Below are positions 33,906 to 41,998 of a DNA stretch of 64,000 nucleotides, in pieces. Source of the stretch: Palsa-461 sp036844945. Lineage in GTDB: Bacteria; Actinomycetota; Acidimicrobiia; Acidimicrobiales; RAAP-2. The notes under the pieces were generated by a model. It was not told where the DNA came from. It did no database searches and saw only the letters and a list, made by a program, of their open reading frames with translations. The stretch spans positions 1 through 64,000 of the forward strand of contig DAIUEV010000007.1 of the NCBI GenBank assembly GCA_036844945.1, written 5' to 3'. Positions within the stretch are counted from its first letter, which is position 1, and every line of letters begins with the position of its first letter. A program made the translations under genes and the position numbers.

Positions 33906-35032
33906 CCTTCCGACGGCGGTTCGACCGCTTCCGCCGCCGGGTCACCCGGGCGCTTCGGCCGAGCCGGATCCTGGCGTCCCTCGGGCTTCTCGGCGCGTTC
34001 GGGGTGGCCGTCTGGCTGCTCGTCCTCGTGGTCTCCGAGAATGCAGTGCCGACCGGCACGACCCGGCAGGCCTCGCCGCCGCCGAGCGCGACGACGCGAC
34101 CGACTCCGACCACCGCACCCAAGGCAACGACCCCGAAGGCCAAGCCGGCCCCGGTCGGTGTGACCGTGCCCCTCGGCGTCTACGCCGGGCCCGGCTCGCC
34201 GGTGGCCGCTGTCGCCTTCAGCGCGGATGCCGGCGCGCCGGTGCCGTTCGCCTTCGACTACATCGACGGCGCCAGCTGGCGGAGCATCGCGGACCCGATC
34301 TGGTTCGTGCAGCGCTGGACCGGCTCGGGCTTTCGCATGATCTGGGGGGTGCCGATGCTGCCGACCGGTGGCGGGACCAGCCTCGCCGCCGGGGCAACGG
34401 GCGCCTACAACCTCTACTTCGCCCAGCTCGGCTCGACGCTCGTGGGGAACGGGATGGCCAACTCGGTGCTCATGATCGGCTGGGACCCACAGGACTCGGG
34501 CCTCCCGTGGGGCGCCACCAGCAACGCGGCGGCGGCCGACTACGTCGCCTATTGGCGCCAAATCGTCACCGCGCTGCGCGCCGTGCCCGGAGAGCAGTTC
34601 CAGTTCGCCTGGGACAGCGCCCCCGGCACCGTGCCGCCGTCCGCCCTCTACCCCGGCAACGCGTACGTCGACGTGGTGGCCACCGACGCCTTCGACCTGG
34701 CCTCGGCCGGGTCCGGGACGTCGTGGCCCACGCTCGCCTCCTCCGCCTACGGGCCGAACTGGTTCGCGACCTTCTCGCTCCAGCACCACAAGCCCCTCAT
34801 GATCGCCAAGTGGGGCGTCGTGCCCACCTCGGCCGCCGGCGGGGGCGACAACGCCACCTACGTCAGCCAGTTCCTCCGGTGGGCAGACAAAGAACACCTG
34901 TTCGCCGCGGTGACCTGGGACTACGGCTCCTGGGCAGTGACCGGTGGGGACTTCCCGCGGGCCGCCCAGACGCTGAAGGACGTCGCCGAGGCCGGCGCGG
35001 TGGCTCCCCTCGCGAAGGCCGTCCCCGCCTAG
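33902..35032 (+). CDS. Membrane-anchored GH26-like protein, probably not catalytic
   Basis: A 376-residue type II membrane protein: basic start, helix at about 22-45, Thr/Pro stalk, then an extracellular domain resembling the (beta/alpha)8 GH26 family. Recognisable stretches are WGVPMLP, ADYVAYWRQIVTALRAV, FQFAWDSAPG, YPGNAYVDVVATDAFDL and KPLMIAKWG. In GH26 the last would be ALTEFG with the nucleophile Glu; here that residue is Lys. The acid/base HE pair near VLMIGWDPQDSG is also absent. It may bind sugar rather than cut it. GTG 33902 overlaps the ligase TGA. Family assignment is by eye. Confidence 0.65.
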   Translation: MTFRRRFDRFRRRVTRALRPSRILASLGLLGAFGVAVWLLVLVVSENAVPTGTTRQASPPPSATTRPTPTTAPKATTPKAKPAPVGVTVPLGVYAGPGSPVAAVAFSADAGAPVPFAFDYIDGASWRSIADPIWFVQRWTGSGFRMIWGVPMLPTGGGTSLAAGATGAYNLYFAQLGSTLVGNGMANSVLMIGWDPQDSGLPWGATSNAAAADYVAYWRQIVTALRAVPGEQFQFAWDSAPGTVPPSALYPGNAYVDVVATDAFDLASAGSGTSWPTLASSAYGPNWFATFSLQHHKPLMIAKWGVVPTSAAGGGDNATYVSQFLRWADKEHLFAAVTWDYGSWAVTGGDFPRAAQTLKDVAEAGAVAPLAKAVPA

Positions 35033-35041
35033 GTGGCCCGG

Positions 35042-35848
35042 TCACTCGCGCGGCCCGAGACGCAGGACGCTCAGGTAGCGGCGGGGCGCCCGATCGCCCA
35101 TCCGCGTGCGAATGCGCTCGGCGACCGCGTCGATGAGGGGCTCGCGGACCCCCGGGTCGATGGCCCGGTACAGCGAGGTCGACCGGAGCAGGTCCGCGAA
35201 GCCGTCCCCGTCAAACCACTGGACCGTCGGGTACCACCGGACCACGGTCGGGCCGAACCCACTCTCGGGGTTCGTGACCAATCCCCAGTCCCCGACCGGC
35301 TGCGCGCGGACCTCGTCCTCGGTCGGCGGGTGGCCCCAGCTCGGATTGCCCGGCGCGTAGCGCTCGTGGAGGTCGGCGGTCTCGGCGTACACCTCCGGCT
35401 CACCCGGCCGGCGGACGACCACGTTGCCGAGCAGCGCCATCCACCCCTTCGGTCGGAGCACGTCATGCGCGTGGCGCCAGCCGACCGACGGGTCGACCCA
35501 GTGCCACGAGGACGCCGCCACGAGGAGATCGAAGCGCCGCCCGCCGTCGTCCCAGTCCTCGAACCTCGACGTTTCGATCCGCACGTTGGGGCAGTCGGCG
35601 AGCCGACGGCGCGCCACTGCCGCCAGGCCGGCGCCGGCCTCGACGGCGGTCACCGAGGACCCGAGCGCCGCCAGTGCGCGCGTCGCCTGCCCGGTGCCGC
35701 ACCCGACCTCGAGCACCGCGCACCGCTCGTCGAGACCGGTGAGGGCGACGAGGTCGGCGAACAGCTCGTCGGGGTAGGTCGGTCGCACCCGGTCGTAGAT
35801 CTCGGGCACCTCGTCGAACACCCGACCGAGGTCACGTGGGTCGGCCAT
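35042..35848 (-). CDS. Class I SAM-dependent methyltransferase
   Basis: A 268-residue methyltransferase with VLEVGCGTGQATRAL (SAM loop), VTAVEAGAGLAAVARRRL, RIETSRFEDWD and LLVAASSWHWVDP. This is a common actinobacterial type with a conserved WHW/D motif. ATG 35848 gives the family N-terminus (RDLGRVFDEVPEIYDRVRPTYP). It converges with the GH26-like gene (9 bp gap) and diverges from the glycosyltransferase gene across 158 bp. Substrate unknown. Confidence 0.88.
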   Translation of the reverse strand: MADPRDLGRVFDEVPEIYDRVRPTYPDELFADLVALTGLDERCAVLEVGCGTGQATRALAALGSSVTAVEAGAGLAAVARRRLADCPNVRIETSRFEDWDDGGRRFDLLVAASSWHWVDPSVGWRHAHDVLRPKGWMALLGNVVVRRPGEPEVYAETADLHERYAPGNPSWGHPPTEDEVRAQPVGDWGLVTNPESGFGPTVVRWYPTVQWFDGDGFADLLRSTSLYRAIDPGVREPLIDAVAERIRTRMGDRAPRRYLSVLRLGPRE

Positions 35849-36006
35849 TCCTCGATCTTGCCTCCTCGGGACGAACAGGGGCAGAGGGCTCGGGAGAGCA
35901 GGCCGCTGACCCCCGGGGTGTGCCGATCGCGCTCGGAGAGCCGCGCGGGCCACCCCGAACCGCGGCCCTGCCTCTCGCCCGTCGAGGAAACGAGGATCCA
36001 CCCGTC

Positions 36007-37074
36007 ATGAGCGAACTGACCGCGGTGGCCACCTACGGCCGCGGGGGCGCCGGCGCCCGTGTCCGCATCTTCGAATGGGTCGAGCGGCTCGTGCCCGACG
36101 CCACCGTCTACTCCTACATCGGCACCAACGTGAACTCCCCGAAGACCCTCCTCACGCGGCCGATGGCGACGCTCGCCGCCGAGCGGGCGGTCCGGAGCCT
36201 GGTCGGCCAGAAGCTGCGAACGCTGCTCGTCTTCCGCCAAGCCAGTCCGTTCGGGCACGGCGGTCTCGAGGAGCGGCTGTTGGGTTCGGCCGAATGCGGC
36301 GTCTACGACTTCGATGACGGACTTCTCTGGGACACCGGGCGTCCGAGCAACCCTGGCAACCTGCTTCGATCGAGTGCGGACAAGTGCATGCGGAGCGTAA
36401 AGCGCGCCGATCGGGTGATCGCCGGGAACGACTATCTGGCCGACTGGTCCAGCCAGTACGCGCGCGACGTCGTGGTGATCCCGAGTTGCGTGGAACCGCA
36501 GATCTACCGGGTGAAGGGCGACTACGAGCTCGGCGATCCGCCCCGGCTGGTGTGGATCGGATCGCCGAGCAGCGAGAACTACCTACGGGCGATCGAAGGA
36601 GCCCTCCTGGCGGTGCACGGAAAGACCGGGGCTCGTCTGACCATCATCGGTGACGCCGGGGCACGGTTGGAGGGTCCGCTCGAGTCCATGACCGATCGCG
36701 TCCAATGGCGCGAGGGCCGGGCCGAGCAACAGCTGGCCGAGTTCGACGTGGGACTGGGTCCGCTCACCGACGACCGCTTCAGCGCCGGGAAGTCCGCCTA
36801 CAAGCTGCTGCAGTACGGTGCCGCCGGCCTGCCCTTCGTGGCATCCCCGGTGGGCACCAACGAGACCGTGACCACGGCCCTCGGGGGTCGCCCGGCGACC
36901 GACGAGGCGGAATGGATCGACCAGCTGACCGCGGTGCTGCACGCGTCGGCCGGCGAGCGCCGGGTCGGCGGCCAGCGGGCCCGAGAGGTGGTCGAGAGCT
37001 CGTACTCGTTCGATGCGTGGCAGGATCGCTGGCTCAGCGCGCTCGATCTGCCCAAGCGCTCTCTCGACGGCTAG
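36007..37074 (+). CDS. GT4-like glycosyltransferase
   Basis: A 355-residue GT-B enzyme. The N-terminal half has VYDFDDGLLWDTG and the strand VIAGNDYLADW. The C-terminal nucleotide-sugar half has PRLVWIGSPSSENYL, LTIIGDAGARL, then DVGLGPLTDDRFSAGKSAYKLLQYGAAGLPFVASPVG, the region where GT4 enzymes bind the donor (here SAGKSAYKLLQY). ATG 36007 follows a GAGGA-type ribosome site. It precedes rmlB and so probably builds the exopolysaccharide repeat. Confidence 0.86.
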   Translation: MSELTAVATYGRGGAGARVRIFEWVERLVPDATVYSYIGTNVNSPKTLLTRPMATLAAERAVRSLVGQKLRTLLVFRQASPFGHGGLEERLLGSAECGVYDFDDGLLWDTGRPSNPGNLLRSSADKCMRSVKRADRVIAGNDYLADWSSQYARDVVVIPSCVEPQIYRVKGDYELGDPPRLVWIGSPSSENYLRAIEGALLAVHGKTGARLTIIGDAGARLEGPLESMTDRVQWREGRAEQQLAEFDVGLGPLTDDRFSAGKSAYKLLQYGAAGLPFVASPVGTNETVTTALGGRPATDEAEWIDQLTAVLHASAGERRVGGQRAREVVESSYSFDAWQDRWLSALDLPKRSLDG

Positions 37075-37147
37075 TGAGCGACGGCCACCGGGTGTCGAAT
37101 CCCCTCGAACCTCCCGCCCGTGGCGCCGTCGGCGTTCGGAGCTCGTG

Positions 37148-38176
37148 GTGACCGGCCCGCCGGCGTCCGACGGCCGGGCCGTGGACCTGCTGGTCACCGG
37201 TGGCGCCGGCTTCATCGGTTCGAACTTCGTCCACCGGGTCGTGGCCCATCGTCCGCAGTGGCGGGTCACGGTCCTCGACCTGCTGACCTATGCCGGGAAT
37301 GAGGCCAACCTGTCCCCGGTCTGCGAGGACATCGAGTTCGTGCGGGGCAACGTCACCGACGCCGCGCTCGTCGATCGGCTGGTCGCGGCGGCGGACGTCG
37401 TCGTGCACTTCGCGGCCGAGTCGCACAACGACAACTCCCTCGCCGGGCCGTGGCCGTTCGTGGAGACGAACCTGGTGGGCACCTATACCGTGCTCGAAGC
37501 CGTCCGCGCCCACGGCAAGCACCTCCACCACGTCTCGACCGACGAGGTCTTCGGTGATCTCGAGCTGGACGACCCCTCCAAGTTCTCCGAGGGAACCTCC
37601 TACAACCCGTCCAGTCCCTACTCGTCCACCAAGGCGGGGGCCGATCTGATGGTCCGGGCCTGGGTCCGGTCCTTCGGGGTGCGATCGACCATCTCCAACT
37701 GCTCCAACAACTACGGCCCGTATCAACACGTCGAGAAGTTCGTCCCGCGACAGATCACCAACATCTTGGAGGGGAGCAAGCCGAAGCTGTATGGGCGCGG
37801 CCGCAATGTCCGGGACTGGATCCACGTCGACGACCACAACGACGCGCTCCTGGCCATCCTCGAATCCGGGCGCCTGGGCGAGACGTACATGATCGGGGCC
37901 CACGGGGAGCGCAGCAACCGTGAGGTCCTCGAACTCATCCTCCAGTTGATGGGGCGCCCGGCGGACTGGTACGACGAGGTCGACGACCGACCCGGTCACG
38001 ACCTGCGGTACGCGGTCGACCCGAGCAAGCTGGAGGCCGAGCTCGGATGGCGGCCCCGGTACACCGACATGGCCGAGGGATTGGCCCAGACGATCCGTTG
38101 GTACGAGGAGAACGAGGACGTGTGGCGCCCCCAGAAGGCGGCCACCGAGAAGCGCTACCGGGACCTCGGAAGATGA
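37148..38176 (+). CDS. rmlB: dTDP-glucose 4,6-dehydratase
   Basis: Converts dTDP-glucose to dTDP-4-keto-6-deoxyglucose, the precursor of rhamnose and other deoxysugars. The 342-residue product has the NAD motif VTGGAGFIGSNFV, HVSTDEVFGDLE with catalytic Thr/Asp/Glu, and the YSSTKAGADLMV Tyr-x3-Lys pair. Further on are NCSNNYGPYQHVEKFVP and RDWIHVDDHNDA. Start could be GTG 37145, 37148 or 37181; 37148 is used. Its TGA overlaps an ATG that opens a 15-codon frame resembling the beginning of rmlC. No intact rmlA, rmlC or rmlD is in the window. Confidence 0.94.
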   Translation: MTGPPASDGRAVDLLVTGGAGFIGSNFVHRVVAHRPQWRVTVLDLLTYAGNEANLSPVCEDIEFVRGNVTDAALVDRLVAAADVVVHFAAESHNDNSLAGPWPFVETNLVGTYTVLEAVRAHGKHLHHVSTDEVFGDLELDDPSKFSEGTSYNPSSPYSSTKAGADLMVRAWVRSFGVRSTISNCSNNYGPYQHVEKFVPRQITNILEGSKPKLYGRGRNVRDWIHVDDHNDALLAILESGRLGETYMIGAHGERSNREVLELILQLMGRPADWYDEVDDRPGHDLRYAVDPSKLEAELGWRPRYTDMAEGLAQTIRWYEENEDVWRPQKAATEKRYRDLGR

Positions 38177-38220
38177 AGTTCACCAAGAGCACGCCTGGAC
38201 CTTCGGTCCGGAACCGCTAA
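38173..38220 (+). pseudogene. 15-codon frame, possible remnant of rmlC (dTDP-sugar epimerase)
   Basis: ATG 38173 overlaps the rmlB stop (ATGA) and encodes MKFTKSTPGPSVRNR before TAA. RmlC proteins usually begin MKFT...(L)PG, and rmlC normally follows rmlB. The frame then ends at once, overlapping by 3 bp the stop of the converging NRPS gene, which is itself truncated. It could equally be a chance short frame. Confidence 0.4.
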
Positions 38221-40745
38221 GGAATTTCGATCCGACCGTCGACCCGCCAACGGGCCCGTTGGCTCGTCGCGAACGCAGGTCCCGTGCCGTCCGGCTCTTC
38301 GCAGAACCCGACGACGGGCAGGGCCCCACGGCCCTGTGCGGGGCGAGCGATCCCCGTGCCGGCCAGAACCAGTTGGCCCACGATGCCAATCGAGACCGGC
38401 TGGAGGTCACGGTTGACCACGTGCGCGCGCATGTTGGCGATCGGTCGGCCGACGGTCACCGGGCGCCCCGGGTCGACCCGTCCCACCAGTGCGTAGCCCG
38501 AGGTCTCCGGGGAGCCATACCCGTGGTAGAGCACCCGCGCCCGGGTGAGGATCCGCTCCGCAAGGTCGCCGTCGAGCGTTCCCCCGCCGCTCAAGGCGAC
38601 GAGCCCGCGGGCCGGCCGGAGCCCGGTCTCGAGCACCGTCGCCCATTCGGCCGGTGACGCGTGCACGAAGGACACGCGCTCTTGCGAGATGAGTCGGCTC
38701 AAGGCGCGGCCGTCGGCGGCGTCGGCGCGTCCGGCCAGCACGACCCTCGCCCCCACGTGGAGCCCCAACCAGAGCTCGAAGGAGGCGGCCCGGTAGAGGG
38801 TCCCGGGGAGCACCAGGACCGTGTCGGAGGACGTGATCCCGAGCTGGTCGGCGAGCGCGGCCGCGCAGTTCGCGGCGGCCCCATGGTGGATTGCTGTCGC
38901 GACCGGTCGCTCGCCCACCCCGAACTGCACACACAACGTCGGGTCGGCGTCCGCGCCCACCCGGATCGGCAGATCGGCCGAGCCGTTGGCGGTGTCGGCC
39001 AGCGTCAGGAGCGGAGTGGTCTGACCGGCCAGGCGTCCGGCGTGGTGGGGCCCCGCGTAGACCGCCGACGCCGCCGCCTCCGTCACCATGTGATCGAGCT
39101 CGTCGTCCGGGCGCGTGGGATCGAGCAGGAGGTAGGCCGCGCCGGCATGAAGGGTGCCGAGCACATCGGCGACGAGGACAGCGCTCGGCTCGGCACAAAA
39201 GGCGATGACGTCTCCGGGGCCGAGGCCGGCCGCCTGGAGGCGCCGGGCCGTCCGCTCCGCTCGGGTGAGGAGCTCCCGGTAGGTGAAGGTCTGTTCGCGG
39301 TCCGACACCGCCGCCGCCGTCGGCGTCCGTTCCGCCTGGGCCTCGACGAGCTCGCCCAACGTGGCGAAGGGGCGCTGCGTCTCGGTGGCGTTCCACTCGA
39401 CGAGCCGGCGCCGGTCCTCACCGGAGGAGACCCGGAGGGCCGACGCGCTGAGCTCGGGATCGGCGGCCACCGACCCAAGGATCCCGAGCAGGTGGTCGAC
39501 CACCGCCTCAGCACTCGGGGGCGCGAACAGCTCGGGGTCGAAGATGAGGCGACCTTCGATGAACCCCTCGGGCCGTTCGTCGAGGCTGAGCTCGAGGTCG
39601 AGCTTGCCCGCCCCGACGGCGTCGCTGATGGCGCTCTCCATCAGGTGGACCGACCACGACGGGTCGAGCGGGTGGATCGGCGGTTCAAGAACGATCATCG
39701 TCTGGTAGATCGGGTTGGCACCGGCCACGGTGTCCGGCTCCAGTTCACGGACCACCCGCTCGAACGGGAGCAGATTGTCGAGCGCGTCCAAGACCTCGTT
39801 GCGGACCCGGACGACGAGCTCGGTGAACGGCGGATCGCCTCGGAGGTCCACCCGGAACACGAGCGGCGTCAGGGCACAACCGACAACCGACTCGAACTCG
39901 GGGCGCTGACGGAGGTCGGCGGCCGTCGAGAAGGTCACGTCGTCGGAACCCGAGTGCCCAGCGAGCAGGACCGCCCACGCCGTCGCCAGGATCTGGAACA
40001 GGGTCGCACCACTCCGTTGGGCGACCGAACGGAGCTCGGCCACGGTCGCCGCCGGGATGGTCAGCGGCAGGAAGGCGGCCCTGAACTCGGGGGTGACCGA
40101 CCTACGTCGGTCGATTGGCAGCCCGAGGAACGGGACGCCGTCGAGGCGGCCGCGCCAGTACTCGAGCCGGCTCCGGGCCCGGTCGCTCTCGATCCACTCC
40201 TGCTCCCAGCGGGCGTAATCGGCGTAGGTGACCGCCGGCTCGGCCAACGGCGACGGCCGACCGTCGCGGAAGGCGTCGTAGAGGGCGACGAGTTCGGGCA
40301 GCACCACCCGGTAGATGCTGACCACGTCGAAGATCAGGTGGTGCATGGCCAGATACAACCGGTGGCGGTCCCGGGCCACCTTGATCAAGCGAGCCCGTAG
40401 GAGCGGGCCACGGCGCAGGTCGTAGGGGGTCCGGACCACCTCGGTGACGAGTTCCACGCAACGCCGCTCGGCGGCGTCCTCTTCGATGTGGCTGAGGTCG
40501 AGAACTGGGAGCTCGAGATTTGGCACCTCGTGGACCACCTGGATCGGTTCCCCGCCGACGACGTCGAATGTCGTCCGCCAGGCCGCGTGTCGCCGCAGGA
40601 TCTCGGCGAAGGCCCTCCGGAACGCTCGCGGGTCGAGCTCGCCGTCCTTGCGGATGACGACGATCTCGTGGTAGCTGAGGCGGTTCGGTGCGAGCCGCCC
40701 CGCGTACCACATGGCCTCCTGGGCCACCGAGATCGGCGGCGGCAT
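38217..40745 (-). CDS. NRPS condensation domain followed by a degenerate, truncated adenylation domain
   Basis: An 842-residue protein. Condensation domain at about 1-430, with the catalytic His in MHHLIFDVVS (the Gly of HHxxxDG is Val) and PxxFERVVREL. From about 455 an adenylation domain begins normally (FTYRELLTRAERTARRL, A2-like GAAYLLLDPTRP). The ATP loop is lost: FGVGERP stands where TSGSTG(R/K)PKG belongs. The A5 site reads YGSPETSGY. The protein stops at FATSQRARWRVDGRIEIP, the A7 place, so the C-terminal subdomain and catalytic Lys are missing, and no carrier domain follows. It likely works only as a condensing enzyme. ATG 40745 used; GTG 40826 would overlap the P450 gene. Confidence 0.85.
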   Translation of the reverse strand: MPPPISVAQEAMWYAGRLAPNRLSYHEIVVIRKDGELDPRAFRRAFAEILRRHAAWRTTFDVVGGEPIQVVHEVPNLELPVLDLSHIEEDAAERRCVELVTEVVRTPYDLRRGPLLRARLIKVARDRHRLYLAMHHLIFDVVSIYRVVLPELVALYDAFRDGRPSPLAEPAVTYADYARWEQEWIESDRARSRLEYWRGRLDGVPFLGLPIDRRRSVTPEFRAAFLPLTIPAATVAELRSVAQRSGATLFQILATAWAVLLAGHSGSDDVTFSTAADLRQRPEFESVVGCALTPLVFRVDLRGDPPFTELVVRVRNEVLDALDNLLPFERVVRELEPDTVAGANPIYQTMIVLEPPIHPLDPSWSVHLMESAISDAVGAGKLDLELSLDERPEGFIEGRLIFDPELFAPPSAEAVVDHLLGILGSVAADPELSASALRVSSGEDRRRLVEWNATETQRPFATLGELVEAQAERTPTAAAVSDREQTFTYRELLTRAERTARRLQAAGLGPGDVIAFCAEPSAVLVADVLGTLHAGAAYLLLDPTRPDDELDHMVTEAAASAVYAGPHHAGRLAGQTTPLLTLADTANGSADLPIRVGADADPTLCVQFGVGERPVATAIHHGAAANCAAALADQLGITSSDTVLVLPGTLYRAASFELWLGLHVGARVVLAGRADAADGRALSRLISQERVSFVHASPAEWATVLETGLRPARGLVALSGGGTLDGDLAERILTRARVLYHGYGSPETSGYALVGRVDPGRPVTVGRPIANMRAHVVNRDLQPVSIGIVGQLVLAGTGIARPAQGRGALPVVGFCEEPDGTGPAFATSQRARWRVDGRIEIP

Positions 40746-40768
40746 CGGGCCGACGTCCCCGGCCCCGG

Positions 40769-41998
40769 TCAGGAGGCGAGGACCTGCAGCTCCGTTAGGC
40801 CCCGCAGGCCGAGGTTGGGTCGCCACGAAACCAGCTCATCGGAGAGGGTCAGTCTAGGGAACCGATCCAGCAACGTCTGGAATGCGATCTGCCCCTCGAG
40901 TCGCGCGAGCGGCGCCCCGAAGCAGAAGTGGGCCGCCCAGCCGAACGCGAGGTGCCGGTTGTCGACACGAGCGAGGTCGAGACGGTCGGGGTCCGCGAAG
41001 CGTTCCGGGTCCCGGTTGGCCGCCCCCATCACCGCCATGACCGCCGCCCCCTCGGGGATGTCGACGCCGCCCAGCCGCGCCCCGGCCGGGGCGATGCGGG
41101 CCGTGAGCTGGCTCGGGCTCTCGTAGCGGAGAAGCTCCTCGACGGCGTTCCCCAGGAGGTCGGGATGAGCCCGCAACCGCGCCAGCTCGTCGGGCTGGCG
41201 CAGGAGCGTGAGCAGCCCGTTGCCGATCAGGTTGGTGGTGGTCTCCTGCCCCCCGACCATGGTGACGATGACGTTTGCGACCACCTCGGACTCGCTCAGC
41301 CGGTCGCCCTCGACCTCGGCGGTGGCGAGGGCGTTGATGAGCCCCCCGGTCGGTCGGACGGCCTCGCGGGCGACCGCCTCGTGGAAGTAGGCGGTCATCT
41401 CCTCCACGCTCTTCAGGGTCTTGCGGGCTCGGCCCGGGTTGTGCTGGAAGTTGCCCAGCATCTCGGCGAAGTCCTGGGACCACCCCTTCAGCAGGTGGTG
41501 GTCCGAGGTGGGCACGCCCAGCATCTCGGCGGTCACGATGGCCGGGAGCGGGTTGGCGAGCGCGGCCATCACGTCGAAGCGGTCGCATCCGACCAGGTCG
41601 TCGACGAGGGAGCCCGCGATGCTGGTGATGTGCTCGCGCAGCACCGCCACGCGCCGGGGGGTGAAGGCGACCGAGGCGAGCCGGCGGACCCGTCCGTGCT
41701 TCGGCGGGTCGAGGAAGAGCATCTGTTCCACCATGACCTTCGCGATGGGGGTGATCTCGCCCATCCCGAGCTCATGGAGTCGCTCGGGCGTCGGGGTGCG
41801 GTCGGCCCTGAAATGGTGGAGGACCTCCGCCACGTCCTCGTAGCGGGTGACCACCCATGCGTGCAGGTATGGGTCCCAGTGGACGGGCGCCTCCTCGCGC
41901 AGGCGCCGGTACAGCGGGTACGGGTTGGCCAGGACCTCGGGGTCGAGGAGGTGGTAGAGGCTCGGCGGGGCGGCGGCCTCGACGCTTCGGCTGCTCAC
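40769..41998 (-). CDS. Cytochrome P450
   Basis: A 409-residue soluble bacterial P450. I-helix oxygen site VGGQETTTNL, ExxR in VEELLRYESP, haem loop FGWAAHFCFGAPLAR with the Cys thiolate ligand. The usual GxG before the His is WAA here. Flanked by NRPS genes in one transcript: GTG 41998 overlaps the TGA of the adenylation-carrier gene. P450s in this setting often hydroxylate a carrier-bound amino acid; that is inference. The only ferredoxin in the window (5946-6191) is far away. Confidence 0.93.
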   Translation of the reverse strand: MSSRSVEAAAPPSLYHLLDPEVLANPYPLYRRLREEAPVHWDPYLHAWVVTRYEDVAEVLHHFRADRTPTPERLHELGMGEITPIAKVMVEQMLFLDPPKHGRVRRLASVAFTPRRVAVLREHITSIAGSLVDDLVGCDRFDVMAALANPLPAIVTAEMLGVPTSDHHLLKGWSQDFAEMLGNFQHNPGRARKTLKSVEEMTAYFHEAVAREAVRPTGGLINALATAEVEGDRLSESEVVANVIVTMVGGQETTTNLIGNGLLTLLRQPDELARLRAHPDLLGNAVEELLRYESPSQLTARIAPAGARLGGVDIPEGAAVMAVMGAANRDPERFADPDRLDLARVDNRHLAFGWAAHFCFGAPLARLEGQIAFQTLLDRFPRLTLSDELVSWRPNLGLRGLTELQVLAS

